Positions 14,318-22,615 of a DNA stretch of 36,659 nucleotides are shown piece by piece. Position 1 is the stretch's first letter; each line of letters opens with the position of its first letter. The position numbers were made by a program, and so were the translations under genes. Source of the stretch: Streptomyces sp. WAC 04229. GTDB lineage: Bacteria > Actinomycetota > Actinomycetes > Streptomycetales > Streptomycetaceae. The stretch is taken from the NCBI RefSeq assembly GCF_003947455.1, contig NZ_QHJH01000064.1, forward strand, positions 1-36,659, given 5' to 3'. A model generated the notes under the pieces. It did not search any database, was not told the DNA's origin, and saw only the letters and a program-made list of their open reading frames with translations.

Positions 14318-15513
14318 CCCGGGAGATGGACGAGGTCCTGCTGAGGAGCCTCACGCCGAGCGTGCTCGGCGTCCTCGTCCGCCGCGGAGCGGACTTCGCG
14401 GCGGCCGAGGACGCGGTCCAGGAAGCCCTGATGGAGGCGGTCCGGGTCTGGCCGGAGGACCCGCCGCGGGACCCGAAGGGCTGGCTGGTCGCCGTGGCCT
14501 GGCGGCGGTTCCTCGACGCGACCCGCTCGGACACCGCCCGCCGCAGGCGCGAGGACCGGGTGGAAGAGGAGCCGGCGCCCGGCCCCGCCTCCTCGGTGGA
14601 CGACACCCTCCAGCTCTACTTCCTGTGCGCCCACCCCTCGTTGACGCCGTCGTCGGCGGTCGCGCTCACCCTGCGCGCCGTCGGCGGGCTCACCACCCGC
14701 CAGATCGCCCGCGCCTACCTGGTGCCGGAGGCGACCATGGCGCAGCGCATCAGCCGCGCCAAACGCACCGTCTCCGGCGTGCGGTTCGACCGGCCCGGCG
14801 ACGTGGCCACCGTGCTGCGGGTGCTCTACCTGGTGTTCAACGAGGGCTACTCCGGCGACGTCGACCTGGCCGCCGAGGCCATCCGGCTCACCCGGCAGCT
14901 GGCGGCCGCCGTCGACCATCCCGAGGTGGCGGGGCTGCTGGCGCTGATGCTGCTCCACCACGCGCGCCGCGCCGCGCGGACCGCGCCCGACGGCAGCCTG
15001 GTGCCGCTCGCCGAGCAGGACCGCGGCCGATGGGACACGGCGTCGATCGCCGAGGGCGTGGCGATCCTCCAGGGGGCGCTGGCCCGCGACCGGCTGGGCG
15101 AGTTCCAGGCCCAGGCGGCCGTCGCCGCCCTGCACGCCGACGCGCCCACCGCCGAGGAGACGGACTGGGTGCAGATCGTGGAGTGGTACGACGAGCTGGC
15201 CCGCCTCACCGACAGCCCCGTGGTCCGGCTCAACCGCGCGGTGGCCGTCGGTGAGGCCGACGGTGCGCGGGCGGGTCTGGCGGCGCTCGCGACGGTGGAC
15301 TCCTCGCTGCCCCGGTACACCGCGGCGGCGGCGTACCTGCACGAGCGGGACGGCGACCCGGCGAAGGCGGCGCGGCTGTACGCCGAGGCGGCGCGCAAGG
15401 CGTCCAACCTCGCCGAACGCGACCACCTCACCCGGCAGGCGGCCCGCCTCAACGCCCGTCACCCTCCCGGGGAGAGGCCCAGGAAGGACGGCCCGCGTCC
15501 TCGGCCGGACTGA
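14314..15513 (+). CDS. ECF42-group RNA polymerase sigma factor
   Basis: 399 residues. Sigma2 region (about 10-75) has 'DFAAAEDAVQEALMEA' and 'PKGWLVAVAWRRFLD'. Sigma4 (about 115-165) has 'LTTRQIARAYLVPEATMAQRISRAK'. A long C-terminal extension (about 175-385) has TPR-like helices ('VVRLNRAVAVGEADG', 'RDGDPAKAARLYAEAARKA'), the defining feature of ECF42. No anti-sigma gene is adjacent; the extension is thought to replace it. GTG 14314 overlaps the preceding stop (GTGA); ATG 14326 is possible but has no spaced ribosome site. The 3' end overlaps the MFS gene on the other strand by 65 bp. Confidence 0.9.
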   Translation: MTREMDEVLLRSLTPSVLGVLVRRGADFAAAEDAVQEALMEAVRVWPEDPPRDPKGWLVAVAWRRFLDATRSDTARRRREDRVEEEPAPGPASSVDDTLQLYFLCAHPSLTPSSAVALTLRAVGGLTTRQIARAYLVPEATMAQRISRAKRTVSGVRFDRPGDVATVLRVLYLVFNEGYSGDVDLAAEAIRLTRQLAAAVDHPEVAGLLALMLLHHARRAARTAPDGSLVPLAEQDRGRWDTASIAEGVAILQGALARDRLGEFQAQAAVAALHADAPTAEETDWVQIVEWYDELARLTDSPVVRLNRAVAVGEADGARAGLAALATVDSSLPRYTAAAAYLHERDGDPAKAARLYAEAARKASNLAERDHLTRQAARLNARHPPGERPRKDGPRPRPD

Positions 15514-17089
15514 CCTCGGGCGCCCGTCCGCCGGGATGCCGCAGGGCGCAGAAGTACCCGACGGCGAGGACGACGGCCATGCCGTAGAAGACCCACTGGT
15601 TGGCCTCGGCGAAGTCGAGGCGTACGGCGGACATGGCGTCCCGCATGGCCGTGGCGGCCGGACCGTCGCCGGTGGGCACGCGGGCGTCCGCGTTGCCCGT
15701 GACCGTCTCCGTGACCTGCCGGGCCACGGAGCGCTCGGTGTCCGGCGCCACGCCCCGCTCCCGCAGGGTCTGCTCGACGTTGTCGGTCATGGTGTGCGTC
15801 AGCATGGTGCCGAAGACGGCCAGGCCGACGCTGGCCGCGTAGTTGCGGACGGTCTGGGTGATGCCGGTGACCTCGCCGTACGAGGCGTCGATCGCGCGGT
15901 TGACGGCGTCCGTCGACGCGGGGGCCAGGATGAGGCCGATGCCCGCGCCGGCCAGGGCGACGTAGGGCCACTGGTCGTGCATCGACAGGTCCGTCAGTTT
16001 CCCCGCCCACAGCGCGAAGCCGACGGCGCCGAGCGCGCACCCGATCCGCAGCGCCGGACGCGCCCCCCGCTTGTCGAGGATGCGGCCGCCCCACTGGGAG
16101 GCGATGGCGAACCCGGCGAAGAAGTACAGCAGGTACAGCGCGGCCTGGTTGGGCGAGGCGCTCAGCGAGACCTGGGCGTAGACCGAGGCGAAGAAGAACA
16201 CCGGGACGAACGCCAGCATCGCGAAGAAGAGCACCAGCGCGTCCACGGTGAAGGCGCGGTCGCGGAAGACGGCGAGGTTGACCAAGGGGCGGCCGGGGGC
16301 GCGGAGTTCGTAGCGGCAGAAGACGTACAGGATCGCCAGGCCGCCCACGATGCAGGCCCAGGTCGCCGCGGAGTCCCAGCCCCACGCCGCCGCCTGCTGG
16401 AAGCCGAGCACGCTCAGGCCCATGCCGGCGACGATCAGCAGGGCACCCTTCACGTCCAGGGTCTCGGCGCGGCGGCGGTCGGGGATGTGGGCCAGTGCCG
16501 TCAGGATCAGCGCGATGATCGCGACGGGGACGTTGACCCAGAAGATCGCCCGCCAGGTCCAGGCCGTCAGCCAGCCGCCGAGCAGCGGCCCGATGGCGGT
16601 GAGGGCGCCGGTGACGCCGAAGAAGAGGGCGAGCGCACGTCCCCGGCGCTGCACCGGGAACACCGCGACGACCACGGCGAGCGCGGCCGGGAACAGCAGG
16701 GCGGCGCCCAGCCCCTGGACGGCCCGGAAGACGATCAGCCAGGTCAGCGCGTAGTCCCCGGTGGGCACGCAGCCGCACAGAACCGACGAGATCACGAAGA
16801 TCAGAGTGCCCGCCACGACGACGCGGCGCGGCCCCCACAGGTCGGCCAGCCGGCCGCCGAGGGCGAAGAAGGCGGCCAGCGAAAGCAGGTAGGCGTTGAT
16901 CACCCACTGCATGCCGGTGGAGGAGAGGCCGAGTTCGGAGACGATGTCGGGGGCCGCGATCGACACGATGGTCTGGTCGATGAAGGTCATCGCCACCGCG
17001 AACATCATCGCGGCCAGGGCCAGCGACTGGGAGGCGGCGCGACCGGCACCGAGCGCGTCCGGGTCCCGCTCCGTGTGCGTTCCGCTCAC
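15449..17089 (-). CDS. MFS exporter, DHA2 family (14 spans)
   Basis: A protein of about 546 residues. The N-terminal 'MTFIDQTIVSIAAPDI' is the classic EmrB/QacA start, motif A is 'GGRLADLWGPRR', and antiporter motif C is 'AIGPLLGG'. Length and pattern fit 14-span drug:H+ antiporters. The GTG at 17089 is 4 nt after the phosphatase stop, suggesting co-transcription, but its ribosome site is weak and the exact start is uncertain. Its last 65 nt overlap the sigma gene tail. Confidence 0.9.
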   Translation of the reverse strand: MSGTHTERDPDALGAGRAASQSLALAAMMFAVAMTFIDQTIVSIAAPDIVSELGLSSTGMQWVINAYLLSLAAFFALGGRLADLWGPRRVVVAGTLIFVISSVLCGCVPTGDYALTWLIVFRAVQGLGAALLFPAALAVVVAVFPVQRRGRALALFFGVTGALTAIGPLLGGWLTAWTWRAIFWVNVPVAIIALILTALAHIPDRRRAETLDVKGALLIVAGMGLSVLGFQQAAAWGWDSAATWACIVGGLAILYVFCRYELRAPGRPLVNLAVFRDRAFTVDALVLFFAMLAFVPVFFFASVYAQVSLSASPNQAALYLLYFFAGFAIASQWGGRILDKRGARPALRIGCALGAVGFALWAGKLTDLSMHDQWPYVALAGAGIGLILAPASTDAVNRAIDASYGEVTGITQTVRNYAASVGLAVFGTMLTHTMTDNVEQTLRERGVAPDTERSVARQVTETVTGNADARVPTGDGPAATAMRDAMSAVRLDFAEANQWVFYGMAVVLAVGYFCALRHPGGRAPEVSPAEDAGRPSWASPREGDGR

Positions 17090-17093
17090 CCGG

Positions 17094-18194
17094 TCAGTCT
17101 GCGCCCGGCCCTCCGGCGGCGCATCCGGAACCTGCGTGGCCCTGGTACCGCAGCAGCAGCATCGCCGCGTCGTCGTGGTGCGGTCCCGCCGCGTGCCGCA
17201 CGAGGTCCTCGCGCAAGGCGTCCAGGGAGCGGTGGACGTCGGGGTCACGCAGGAGGCGGGCGCGCTCGGCGAGCGGGTAGAAGGCGCCCCGGTCGTCCCG
17301 GGCCTCGGTGACGCCGTCCGTGTAGAGGAGCAGTTGGTCGCCGGGGCCGAAGGGCACCGGGAAGGGGTCCGGGCCGGGGCCGCCGTGTGCGGCCAGGCCC
17401 AGCGGCAGGGCGTAGGCGGGCGGCTCGGGGAAGTCGGCGGTGCCGTCACCGCGGACGAGCATCGGCGCCGGGTGGCCGTAGTTGAGGAGGACGACGCGGT
17501 GGTCGTCGCCGATCTCGGCGACGATCGCGGTCACGAACTTTTCGTCGTCCAGGTCGCGGGCGACGCTGCGTTCCAGCCGCTCGCCCAGCTTGACCAGGTC
17601 CTTCTCGTCGTACGCCGCCTCCCGGAAGGCGCCGAGGACCCGGGCGGCGGTCTCCACCGCGTCCAGCCCCTTGCCCTGCACGTCGCCGACGATCACCCGG
17701 ACACCGTGCGGCGAGGCGACCACCTCGTACAGGTCACCGCCGATCCGGGCCTCGGCGAGTGCCGAGGTGTACGAGACAGCGGCCTGCAGCGGGCCCGCGG
17801 TCAGCGGTACCGGGCGCAGCAGGACCCGCTGGGCCACCTCCGCGATCGAGCGGACGCTGGCCAGTTCCGCCTCCCGGCGCGAGCGCATCACGGCCGCCGC
17901 GATGCCGATGCCGGTCACGCCGACGACGGACGCCATGGCGGTGTAGCCGCGGGGCCGGTCGAGGAGGTCGTTGTAGGCGCCGAGGCCCACGCACAGGAGC
18001 AGCGCGACCAGCCCGATCACCGCCGTACGCCGCCAGCCGCCGACCAGCCCCGCGAAGGCCGGTCCCAGCGACACCAGCGGCAGGAACCCCACCCCGGGCC
18101 CGGCGGAGACGTCCACGACGGCGACGACGGCCATGGCCGCGACGGGCATCCAGGCCAGCGCCGCCGAAGCGGACGGCGGCATCTTCACGATCAT
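17094..18194 (-). CDS. Membrane-anchored SpoIIE-type serine phosphatase
   Basis: 366 residues. About four N-terminal membrane spans (about 8-110) are followed by a PP2C/SpoIIE catalytic domain (about 140-350) with 'IGGDLYEV', 'VIVGDVQGKGLDA', 'LLNYGHPAP' and 'LLLYTDGVTEARD', which supply the metal-binding aspartates. Such enzymes dephosphorylate anti-anti-sigma or related proteins in stress and developmental switches. No partner anti-sigma gene is nearby. GGAG lies 6 nt before the ATG. The MFS exporter follows after 4 nt. Confidence 0.9.
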   Translation of the reverse strand: MIVKMPPSASAALAWMPVAAMAVVAVVDVSAGPGVGFLPLVSLGPAFAGLVGGWRRTAVIGLVALLLCVGLGAYNDLLDRPRGYTAMASVVGVTGIGIAAAVMRSRREAELASVRSIAEVAQRVLLRPVPLTAGPLQAAVSYTSALAEARIGGDLYEVVASPHGVRVIVGDVQGKGLDAVETAARVLGAFREAAYDEKDLVKLGERLERSVARDLDDEKFVTAIVAEIGDDHRVVLLNYGHPAPMLVRGDGTADFPEPPAYALPLGLAAHGGPGPDPFPVPFGPGDQLLLYTDGVTEARDDRGAFYPLAERARLLRDPDVHRSLDALREDLVRHAAGPHHDDAAMLLLRYQGHAGSGCAAGGPGAD

Positions 18195-18256
18195 GGCTAC
18201 TCCGGTGGCACGGCGCTCAAGAGCCGCCCTCTCCTTGTCCTCAGGCGCCCCTACCC

Positions 18257-18268
18257 AGTCTTTAGACT
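18257..18268. promoter_or_regulatory. Palindrome in the phosphatase upstream region
   Basis: AGTCT-TT-AGACT lies about 65 nt upstream of the phosphatase start, next to TTGCAT on the minus strand, which could be a -35 element. It is A/T-richer than its surroundings. Operator or promoter status is a guess. Confidence 0.3.
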
Positions 18269-18351
18269 ATGCAAGGGTCCCGCCACGCAGGAGTGTCCCG
18301 GGGGGCCTTAACCCAATCGAGGCCGAGCGGACTTCCTCCGCGCACGGCTTC

Positions 18352-19563
18352 TCACGCCGCCCGGACCGGCCTCGGCAGCAGCCCCCCGTCCGCCGCGTCG
18401 CGCCGGCTCGCGACCGTCAGCGCGAGGGTCACCGTGAGGGAGGCCGCCGCCATCACGGTCATCGCCGTCGCCGGGGAGGTGAACTGGGCGACCGTGCCCG
18501 CCAGCGTCGCGGAGACGCCCTGCAGGGTGAGCATTCCGGCGGAGTGCAGTCCGAGGACGTGCCCGGAGAGTTCGTCGGGGGTCAGGGCGACCAGGCGCTC
18601 CTGCTGCACCAGGCTCGCGCCGAAGCCCACGGAGGCCAGCGCGACCAGTACGGCCGTCAGCGGCAGCGGCGGGCGCAGCAACAGCGCCAGGTACGGCGCG
18701 GCCAGCAGCGCCAGCAGCGGGATGCCGAACCGCGGGCGCAGCCGGGCCGGGAGCAGCCGGCCGACCGTCACGTCGCCCGCGAGCATGCCCAGCGCGGCGC
18801 AGGCGAACAGGGTGCCGGCCGCGCGGGGGTCGTAGGAGACGTACAGCGACTCGCAGCCGACGACGAGGCCGTTGGGGATCCACAGGGCCAGCAGCACGTG
18901 GCGGCGCGGACGGGCGGACCAGAGCAGGGCGTTGGCGTGCCAGGTGGCGCGCACCGAGGGGCGGCCGGCGGCGCGCGGCGGACGGCGAATCAGCCGCAGC
19001 GCGAGGGCCGCCGCGGTGGCGTACAGACCTGCTGCGAGCAGCAGGCACAGGCGTGGGGACAGCAGGGTGACCAGGATGCCGCCGGTCGCGTATCCGGCGA
19101 TCTGCATGACGCCGCTCATCATGTTGAAGAGCGAACGGCCGGTCAGGTAGCGGTCCTTGGTGAGGATCTCGGTCAGCAGGCCCCAGCGGACGCCGCCGCC
19201 GAGGGAGGCGATCAGTCCCTCGGCTAGGACGATGGCGAGCATGGCCCAGATGGGCAGGCCGGGCAGGGCGAGGGCGGCGGTGGCGGCGGCGAAGGCCAGG
19301 GAGAGCGCCGCCAGCGTGGTGCGGGGGGCGAGCCGGTCGGCGCCGGAGAGGAAGAGGGTGGCGCCCAGCACTTGGGCCAGTGCCGGGCCGAACATGCTCA
19401 CCGCGGACAGCAGCGGCGACCCCGTCGCGCGGAACACCAGGGTGCCGAGCGCCAGTCCGCTCACCGTCTGGGCGGCGATGTTGGCCGAGGAGGAGAGGAA
19501 GAGAGGGCTGAACTCCGGGGTGCGGAAGAGGTCGGCGTAGCTCGTGCGGCGGGAGTCCGGCAT
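18352..19563 (-). CDS. MFS transporter
   Basis: 403 residues with about 12 hydrophobic spans and a large basic middle loop ('RRPPRAAGRPSVRATWHAN'), typical of 12-span MFS proteins of the enterobactin-exporter/macrolide-efflux style. No ribosome site is evident before the ATG at 19563. It is divergent from an ArsR-type regulator 92 nt away, which probably represses it. Substrate unknown. Confidence 0.85.
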   Translation of the reverse strand: MPDSRRTSYADLFRTPEFSPLFLSSSANIAAQTVSGLALGTLVFRATGSPLLSAVSMFGPALAQVLGATLFLSGADRLAPRTTLAALSLAFAAATAALALPGLPIWAMLAIVLAEGLIASLGGGVRWGLLTEILTKDRYLTGRSLFNMMSGVMQIAGYATGGILVTLLSPRLCLLLAAGLYATAAALALRLIRRPPRAAGRPSVRATWHANALLWSARPRRHVLLALWIPNGLVVGCESLYVSYDPRAAGTLFACAALGMLAGDVTVGRLLPARLRPRFGIPLLALLAAPYLALLLRPPLPLTAVLVALASVGFGASLVQQERLVALTPDELSGHVLGLHSAGMLTLQGVSATLAGTVAQFTSPATAMTVMAAASLTVTLALTVASRRDAADGGLLPRPVRAA

Positions 19564-19654
19564 GCGGGGAGTCTGGGCCGCCGCGGGGACCGGCCGTTAT
19601 TCTTTCGCGTCCGTGCGAAACGTCGGCGGCGGGAACATCGGTGGGAGGGGCCGT

Positions 19655-20653
19655 ATGGGCTGGTGGCAGATCAACGCCGACACCCTCGCGCGCAGCCGTT
19701 TCGTCGTCTCGCCATTGGCCGAGACCTTTGCCTGCCTGAAGCTGCTGCAGGCCGACGTGGCCGCGCACCCGGGCGAACGCGCCTGGCTCGACGCCCGGCT
19801 GCCCGCGTACCGGCGCCGGCTCGCGGACGATCCCCTGACGGCGCTGCTGGTCCGCGCGGGCGCCGGGCGGGAGTGGATCGCCGACTTCCTCACGCCCGCA
19901 CCGCGGGAGGGCGAGACGTTCGAGGAGGGTGTCGCGCGCGTCCGGGCGACCCGCCCCGACGTGGCCCGCGCCGACCTCGCCGTGTCCCTCGGGGGCGTGC
20001 TGCCCGCCGCGCTGGACCGGGACGACCTGCCCGAGCGCGCCGCCGCGCTGCTGGAGGACGTCTGGGCCGACGCCGTACGGCCTGACTGGGAGCGGCGCCG
20101 CCGTGTTCTGGAGGCGGATGTCGTCGCCCGGACCGCGCGGGTCGGCCGGGGCGGCTGGGCGGCGGTGCTCGACGCGCTGCGGCCCGGCACCCGCTGGCTC
20201 GGCGACAGCCGCCTCCAGATCAACCTGAACCCGTACCCGCCGCGCGACCTGTCCGGGGCCGAGCTGGCCCTCGTGCCCATCACCCCGCAGCGGCAGGGGT
20301 GGGTGGCGTGGGAGGAACCGGAGCGGTACGCGGTGGTCTACCCGTGCACGGGCGCCCTCGCGGACGACGGTGCGCGGACCGTCCCCGCGGCGCTCGGCGC
20401 GCTGCTCGGCCCGGCCCGCGCGGGTGTGCTGGTCCTGCTGGGCTCCCCGATGAGCACCAGCCAGCTGGTGGGGGTGACCGGTCAGGCCCTCGGCTCGGTC
20501 GGGCGGCACCTGCGGGTCCTGCTGGACGCCGGCCTGGTGGAGCGACGCCGGTCGGGCCGGTCGGTGCTGTACTCACGGACGGCGGCCGGGGAGGTCCTGG
20601 TCGAGGCCGCGGCCGGGGAGGCGGCCGGGGAACCCGTCACCGGGCGGGGCTAG
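19655..20653 (+). CDS. ArsR-type HTH regulator with DUF5937 domain
   Basis: 332 residues. The N-terminal ~230 match the DUF5937-like domain seen in streptomycete regulators ('SPLAETFACLKLL', 'RAWLDARLPAYRRRLADDP'). The C-terminal winged helix (about 260-315) has 'MSTSQLVGVTGQALGSVGRH' then 'LLDAGLVERRRSGRSVLY', an ArsR-like recognition helix and wing. It lacks the classic metal-binding cysteines. GGGAGGGG lies 4 nt before the ATG. It is divergent from the MFS gene, the likely target; glutathione peroxidase follows after 9 nt. Confidence 0.85.
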   Translation: MGWWQINADTLARSRFVVSPLAETFACLKLLQADVAAHPGERAWLDARLPAYRRRLADDPLTALLVRAGAGREWIADFLTPAPREGETFEEGVARVRATRPDVARADLAVSLGGVLPAALDRDDLPERAAALLEDVWADAVRPDWERRRRVLEADVVARTARVGRGGWAAVLDALRPGTRWLGDSRLQINLNPYPPRDLSGAELALVPITPQRQGWVAWEEPERYAVVYPCTGALADDGARTVPAALGALLGPARAGVLVLLGSPMSTSQLVGVTGQALGSVGRHLRVLLDAGLVERRRSGRSVLYSRTAAGEVLVEAAAGEAAGEPVTGRG

Positions 20654-20662
20654 CATCCGGGC

Positions 20663-21184
20663 ATGACGACCTCAGAGAACGCGCGCAGCAGCGAAAGCCT
20701 CCCCCTCGACGTCGCGGTCGACGCCCTCCAGGGCGGGTCCGCCGACCTCTCCCAGTACGCGGGCCGGGTCGTACTGGTGGTCAACGTGGCCTCCAAGTGC
20801 GGGCTCACCCCGCAGTACGCCGGTCTGGAGCGGCTGCACGAGCGGTACGCGGAGCAGGGCTTCACCGTGCTGGGCGTGCCCTGCAACCAGTTCATGGGCC
20901 AGGAGCCCGGCTCCTCCGACGAGATCGCCGAGTTCTGCTCGGCGACGTACGGCGTCACCTTCCCGATGACCGAGAAGGTCGAGGTCAACGGGGAGGGCCG
21001 GCACCCGCTGTACGACCGCCTGACCGGCTTCGCCGACGCCGAGGGGCACAGCGGGGACATCCGCTGGAACTTCGAGAAGTTCCTGATCGGGCGGGACGGC
21101 AAGGTGGCCGCCCGGTTCGCTCCGCAGACCGAGCCGGAGGCGGCCGAGGTCGTGGCGGCGGTGGAGGCCCGGCTGGCGGGCTGA
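20663..21184 (+). CDS. Glutathione peroxidase family thiol peroxidase
   Basis: 173 residues. Peroxidatic Cys is in 'NVASKCGLTPQY'. The GPX signature 'VLGVPCNQFMGQEPG' supplies the Gln, and 'WNFEKFLIGRDG' the Trp/Asn of the catalytic tetrad. It is the cysteine (not selenocysteine) type. Actinobacteria lack glutathione, so such enzymes probably use thioredoxin or mycothiol systems (family inference). It starts 9 nt after the ArsR gene and may be co-transcribed with it. Confidence 0.95.
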   Translation: MTTSENARSSESLPLDVAVDALQGGSADLSQYAGRVVLVVNVASKCGLTPQYAGLERLHERYAEQGFTVLGVPCNQFMGQEPGSSDEIAEFCSATYGVTFPMTEKVEVNGEGRHPLYDRLTGFADAEGHSGDIRWNFEKFLIGRDGKVAARFAPQTEPEAAEVVAAVEARLAG

Positions 21185-21214
21185 TCGACCGGCCCGGAAC
21201 TGCCGACGGGCCGT

Positions 21215-21236
21215 TTGACCTTCCCCTTGGGTCAGG
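21215..21236 (+). promoter_or_regulatory. MerR-type operator/promoter
   Basis: TTGACC (21215-21220) forms a possible -35 and starts a dyad, TGACC (21216-21220), 9 nt, GGTCA (21230-21234), typical of MerR-family sites. It lies about 55 nt before the MerR-type gene, suggesting autoregulation. No convincing -10 is visible. Confidence 0.55.
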
Positions 21237-21291
21237 CCCGAGCGTCGTCGTCGCCGGGCGGAGAAGCCGTCCGGCGACGGAGGATGACGAC

Positions 21292-22152
21292 GTGGACGAT
21301 GCGCGCGACGACGGGTTGCTGACCATCGGGGCGTTCGCCGAGAGGGCCCGGCTGTCGGCCAAGGCCCTCAGGCTGTACGACCGGCTGGGCCTGCTGGTGC
21401 CCGCCCGGGTGGACGAGGCCACCGGCTACCGCTACTACCGCGCCGGCCAGGCGGAACGCGCCCGGCTGGTGGCGCTGCTGCGCCAGCTGGACATGCCGCT
21501 CGCGCGGGTCGCGGAGGTGGTCCGCGCGGACGGGCCCCGGGCCTCCGCCCTGCTGGACGCCTACTGGGCGGAAGTGGAGGCCCGGGTGGCCGGGCAGCGC
21601 ACGCTCACCGAGCACCTCCGTGGGCGACTGTCGGGGAGGAGCTCCGAGATGTACGCGAGGTTCGAGGTCGAGACGGTGGACGTGCCCGAGCAGGTGGTGA
21701 TCACCGAGACCCGGCACACGCTGGCGGCGGAACTGCCGGCGTGGATCGGCGCCTCGCTGGGGCGGCTGGAGGAGGCGGCCCGCGGTTGCGGAGGCGTGAC
21801 GGCGGCGCCGTACGTCGTCTACCACGCCGAGGTGTCGATGGAGAGCGACGGCCCGGCGGAGTCGTGCGTCCCGGTGGCCGACGAGGCGGCGGCCCGGGCG
21901 TGGTGCGAGGAACGCGGACGGGCCTGGCAGACGCGGGTGCGGGTGGAGCCGGCCGGGCGGCTGGCCTACACCCGGATCACCAAGGCGCAGGTGGCGCATC
22001 CGCAGATCCTGACCGCGTTCGAGGCGGTGGAGGCGTGGATCGCCGATCAGGGACTGACGGCGGCGGGACCCTGCCGCGAGGTGTACTTCGCCGACTGGGA
22101 GGCGGCGGGTCCCGAGGACCCGGTGTGCGACATCGCCTTCCCGGTGAGGTGA
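21292..22152 (+). CDS. MerR-family regulator with GyrI-like effector domain
   Basis: 286 residues. The N-terminal MerR HTH (about 7-75) has 'LLTIGAFAERARLSAKALRLYDRLGLL' in pieces and 'GYRYYRAGQAERARLVALLRQLDM'. A coiled linker follows, then a GyrI-like/BmrR-type effector-binding domain (about 120-285). This design senses bulky hydrophobic or cationic compounds. GTG at 21292 is chosen because GGAGG lies 8 nt upstream. No efflux gene is directly adjacent, so the target beyond itself is unknown. Confidence 0.9.
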   Translation: MDDARDDGLLTIGAFAERARLSAKALRLYDRLGLLVPARVDEATGYRYYRAGQAERARLVALLRQLDMPLARVAEVVRADGPRASALLDAYWAEVEARVAGQRTLTEHLRGRLSGRSSEMYARFEVETVDVPEQVVITETRHTLAAELPAWIGASLGRLEEAARGCGGVTAAPYVVYHAEVSMESDGPAESCVPVADEAAARAWCEERGRAWQTRVRVEPAGRLAYTRITKAQVAHPQILTAFEAVEAWIADQGLTAAGPCREVYFADWEAAGPEDPVCDIAFPVR

Positions 22153-22161
22153 GGTGAGACA

Positions 22162-22202
22162 GAGCCCTCTCGGCAAGGTCGGCGAACTGGTCGAGAGGGC
22201 TC
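22162..22202. terminator. Terminator between the MerR-type gene and the DUF397 gene
   Basis: A perfect 11-bp stem (GAGCCCTCTCG 22162-22172 with 22192-22202) and 19-nt loop lie between converging genes, 10 nt after the MerR-type stop. It probably works in both directions. Confidence 0.75.
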
Positions 22203-22247
22203 CGCCGTCGGTACTGCCGGGCGGTGCGTGGAGTCGTCCTCGGGGTG

Positions 22248-22439
22248 TTACTCCTTGACCGACCCCACGAACGCGTTCCACGCGTCGGCGGGGAAGGCGA
22301 GGACCGGGCCCTCCTGGACCTTGGAGTCACGGACGGCGAGCGCCGCCACGACGGGTGACCGGACCTCGACGCACGCGCCGTTCCCTCCGGAGTAGGAGGA
22401 CTTGGTCCACGATTCCTGGGCGCCCTGACGAATTGCCAT
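22248..22439 (-). CDS. DUF397 protein
   Basis: 63 residues matching DUF397: 'WTKSSYSGGNGACVEV', then 'VAVRDSK'-like and 'PADAWNAFVGSVK'. DUF397 proteins are encoded beside DUF5753 HTH regulators in actinobacteria and are proposed to act with them as a toxin-antitoxin-like or morphogenetic control pair. GGAG lies 6 nt before the ATG. The regulator is 176 nt upstream on the same strand. Confidence 0.93.
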   Translation of the reverse strand: MAIRQGAQESWTKSSYSGGNGACVEVRSPVVAALAVRDSKVQEGPVLAFPADAWNAFVGSVKE

Positions 22440-22473
22440 GTCTGCTCCGATGGCGAGTTGCTGAGTGCGGTTT

Positions 22474-22500
22474 ACGCCAATGACGTGTGATCTTTGGCGT
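22474..22500. promoter_or_regulatory. Inverted repeat upstream of the DUF397 gene
   Basis: ACGCCAA (22474-22480) and TTGGCGT (22494-22500) are perfect 7-bp arms with a 13-nt spacer, 35-61 nt before the DUF397 start. The region is clearly lower in GC than the flanking genes. It may be the operator of the adjacent DUF5753 regulator. Confidence 0.5.
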
Positions 22501-22615
22501 GATCGACGCTACTCGCTGACCTTCCCGTACGGAGCAGCCATTCACCCGACCGGATGGCATATTCCAGGCGAGTCTTCCAGTACCGCCAGTCAGGGGTGTA
22601 GCATCCGCCCCTTTC

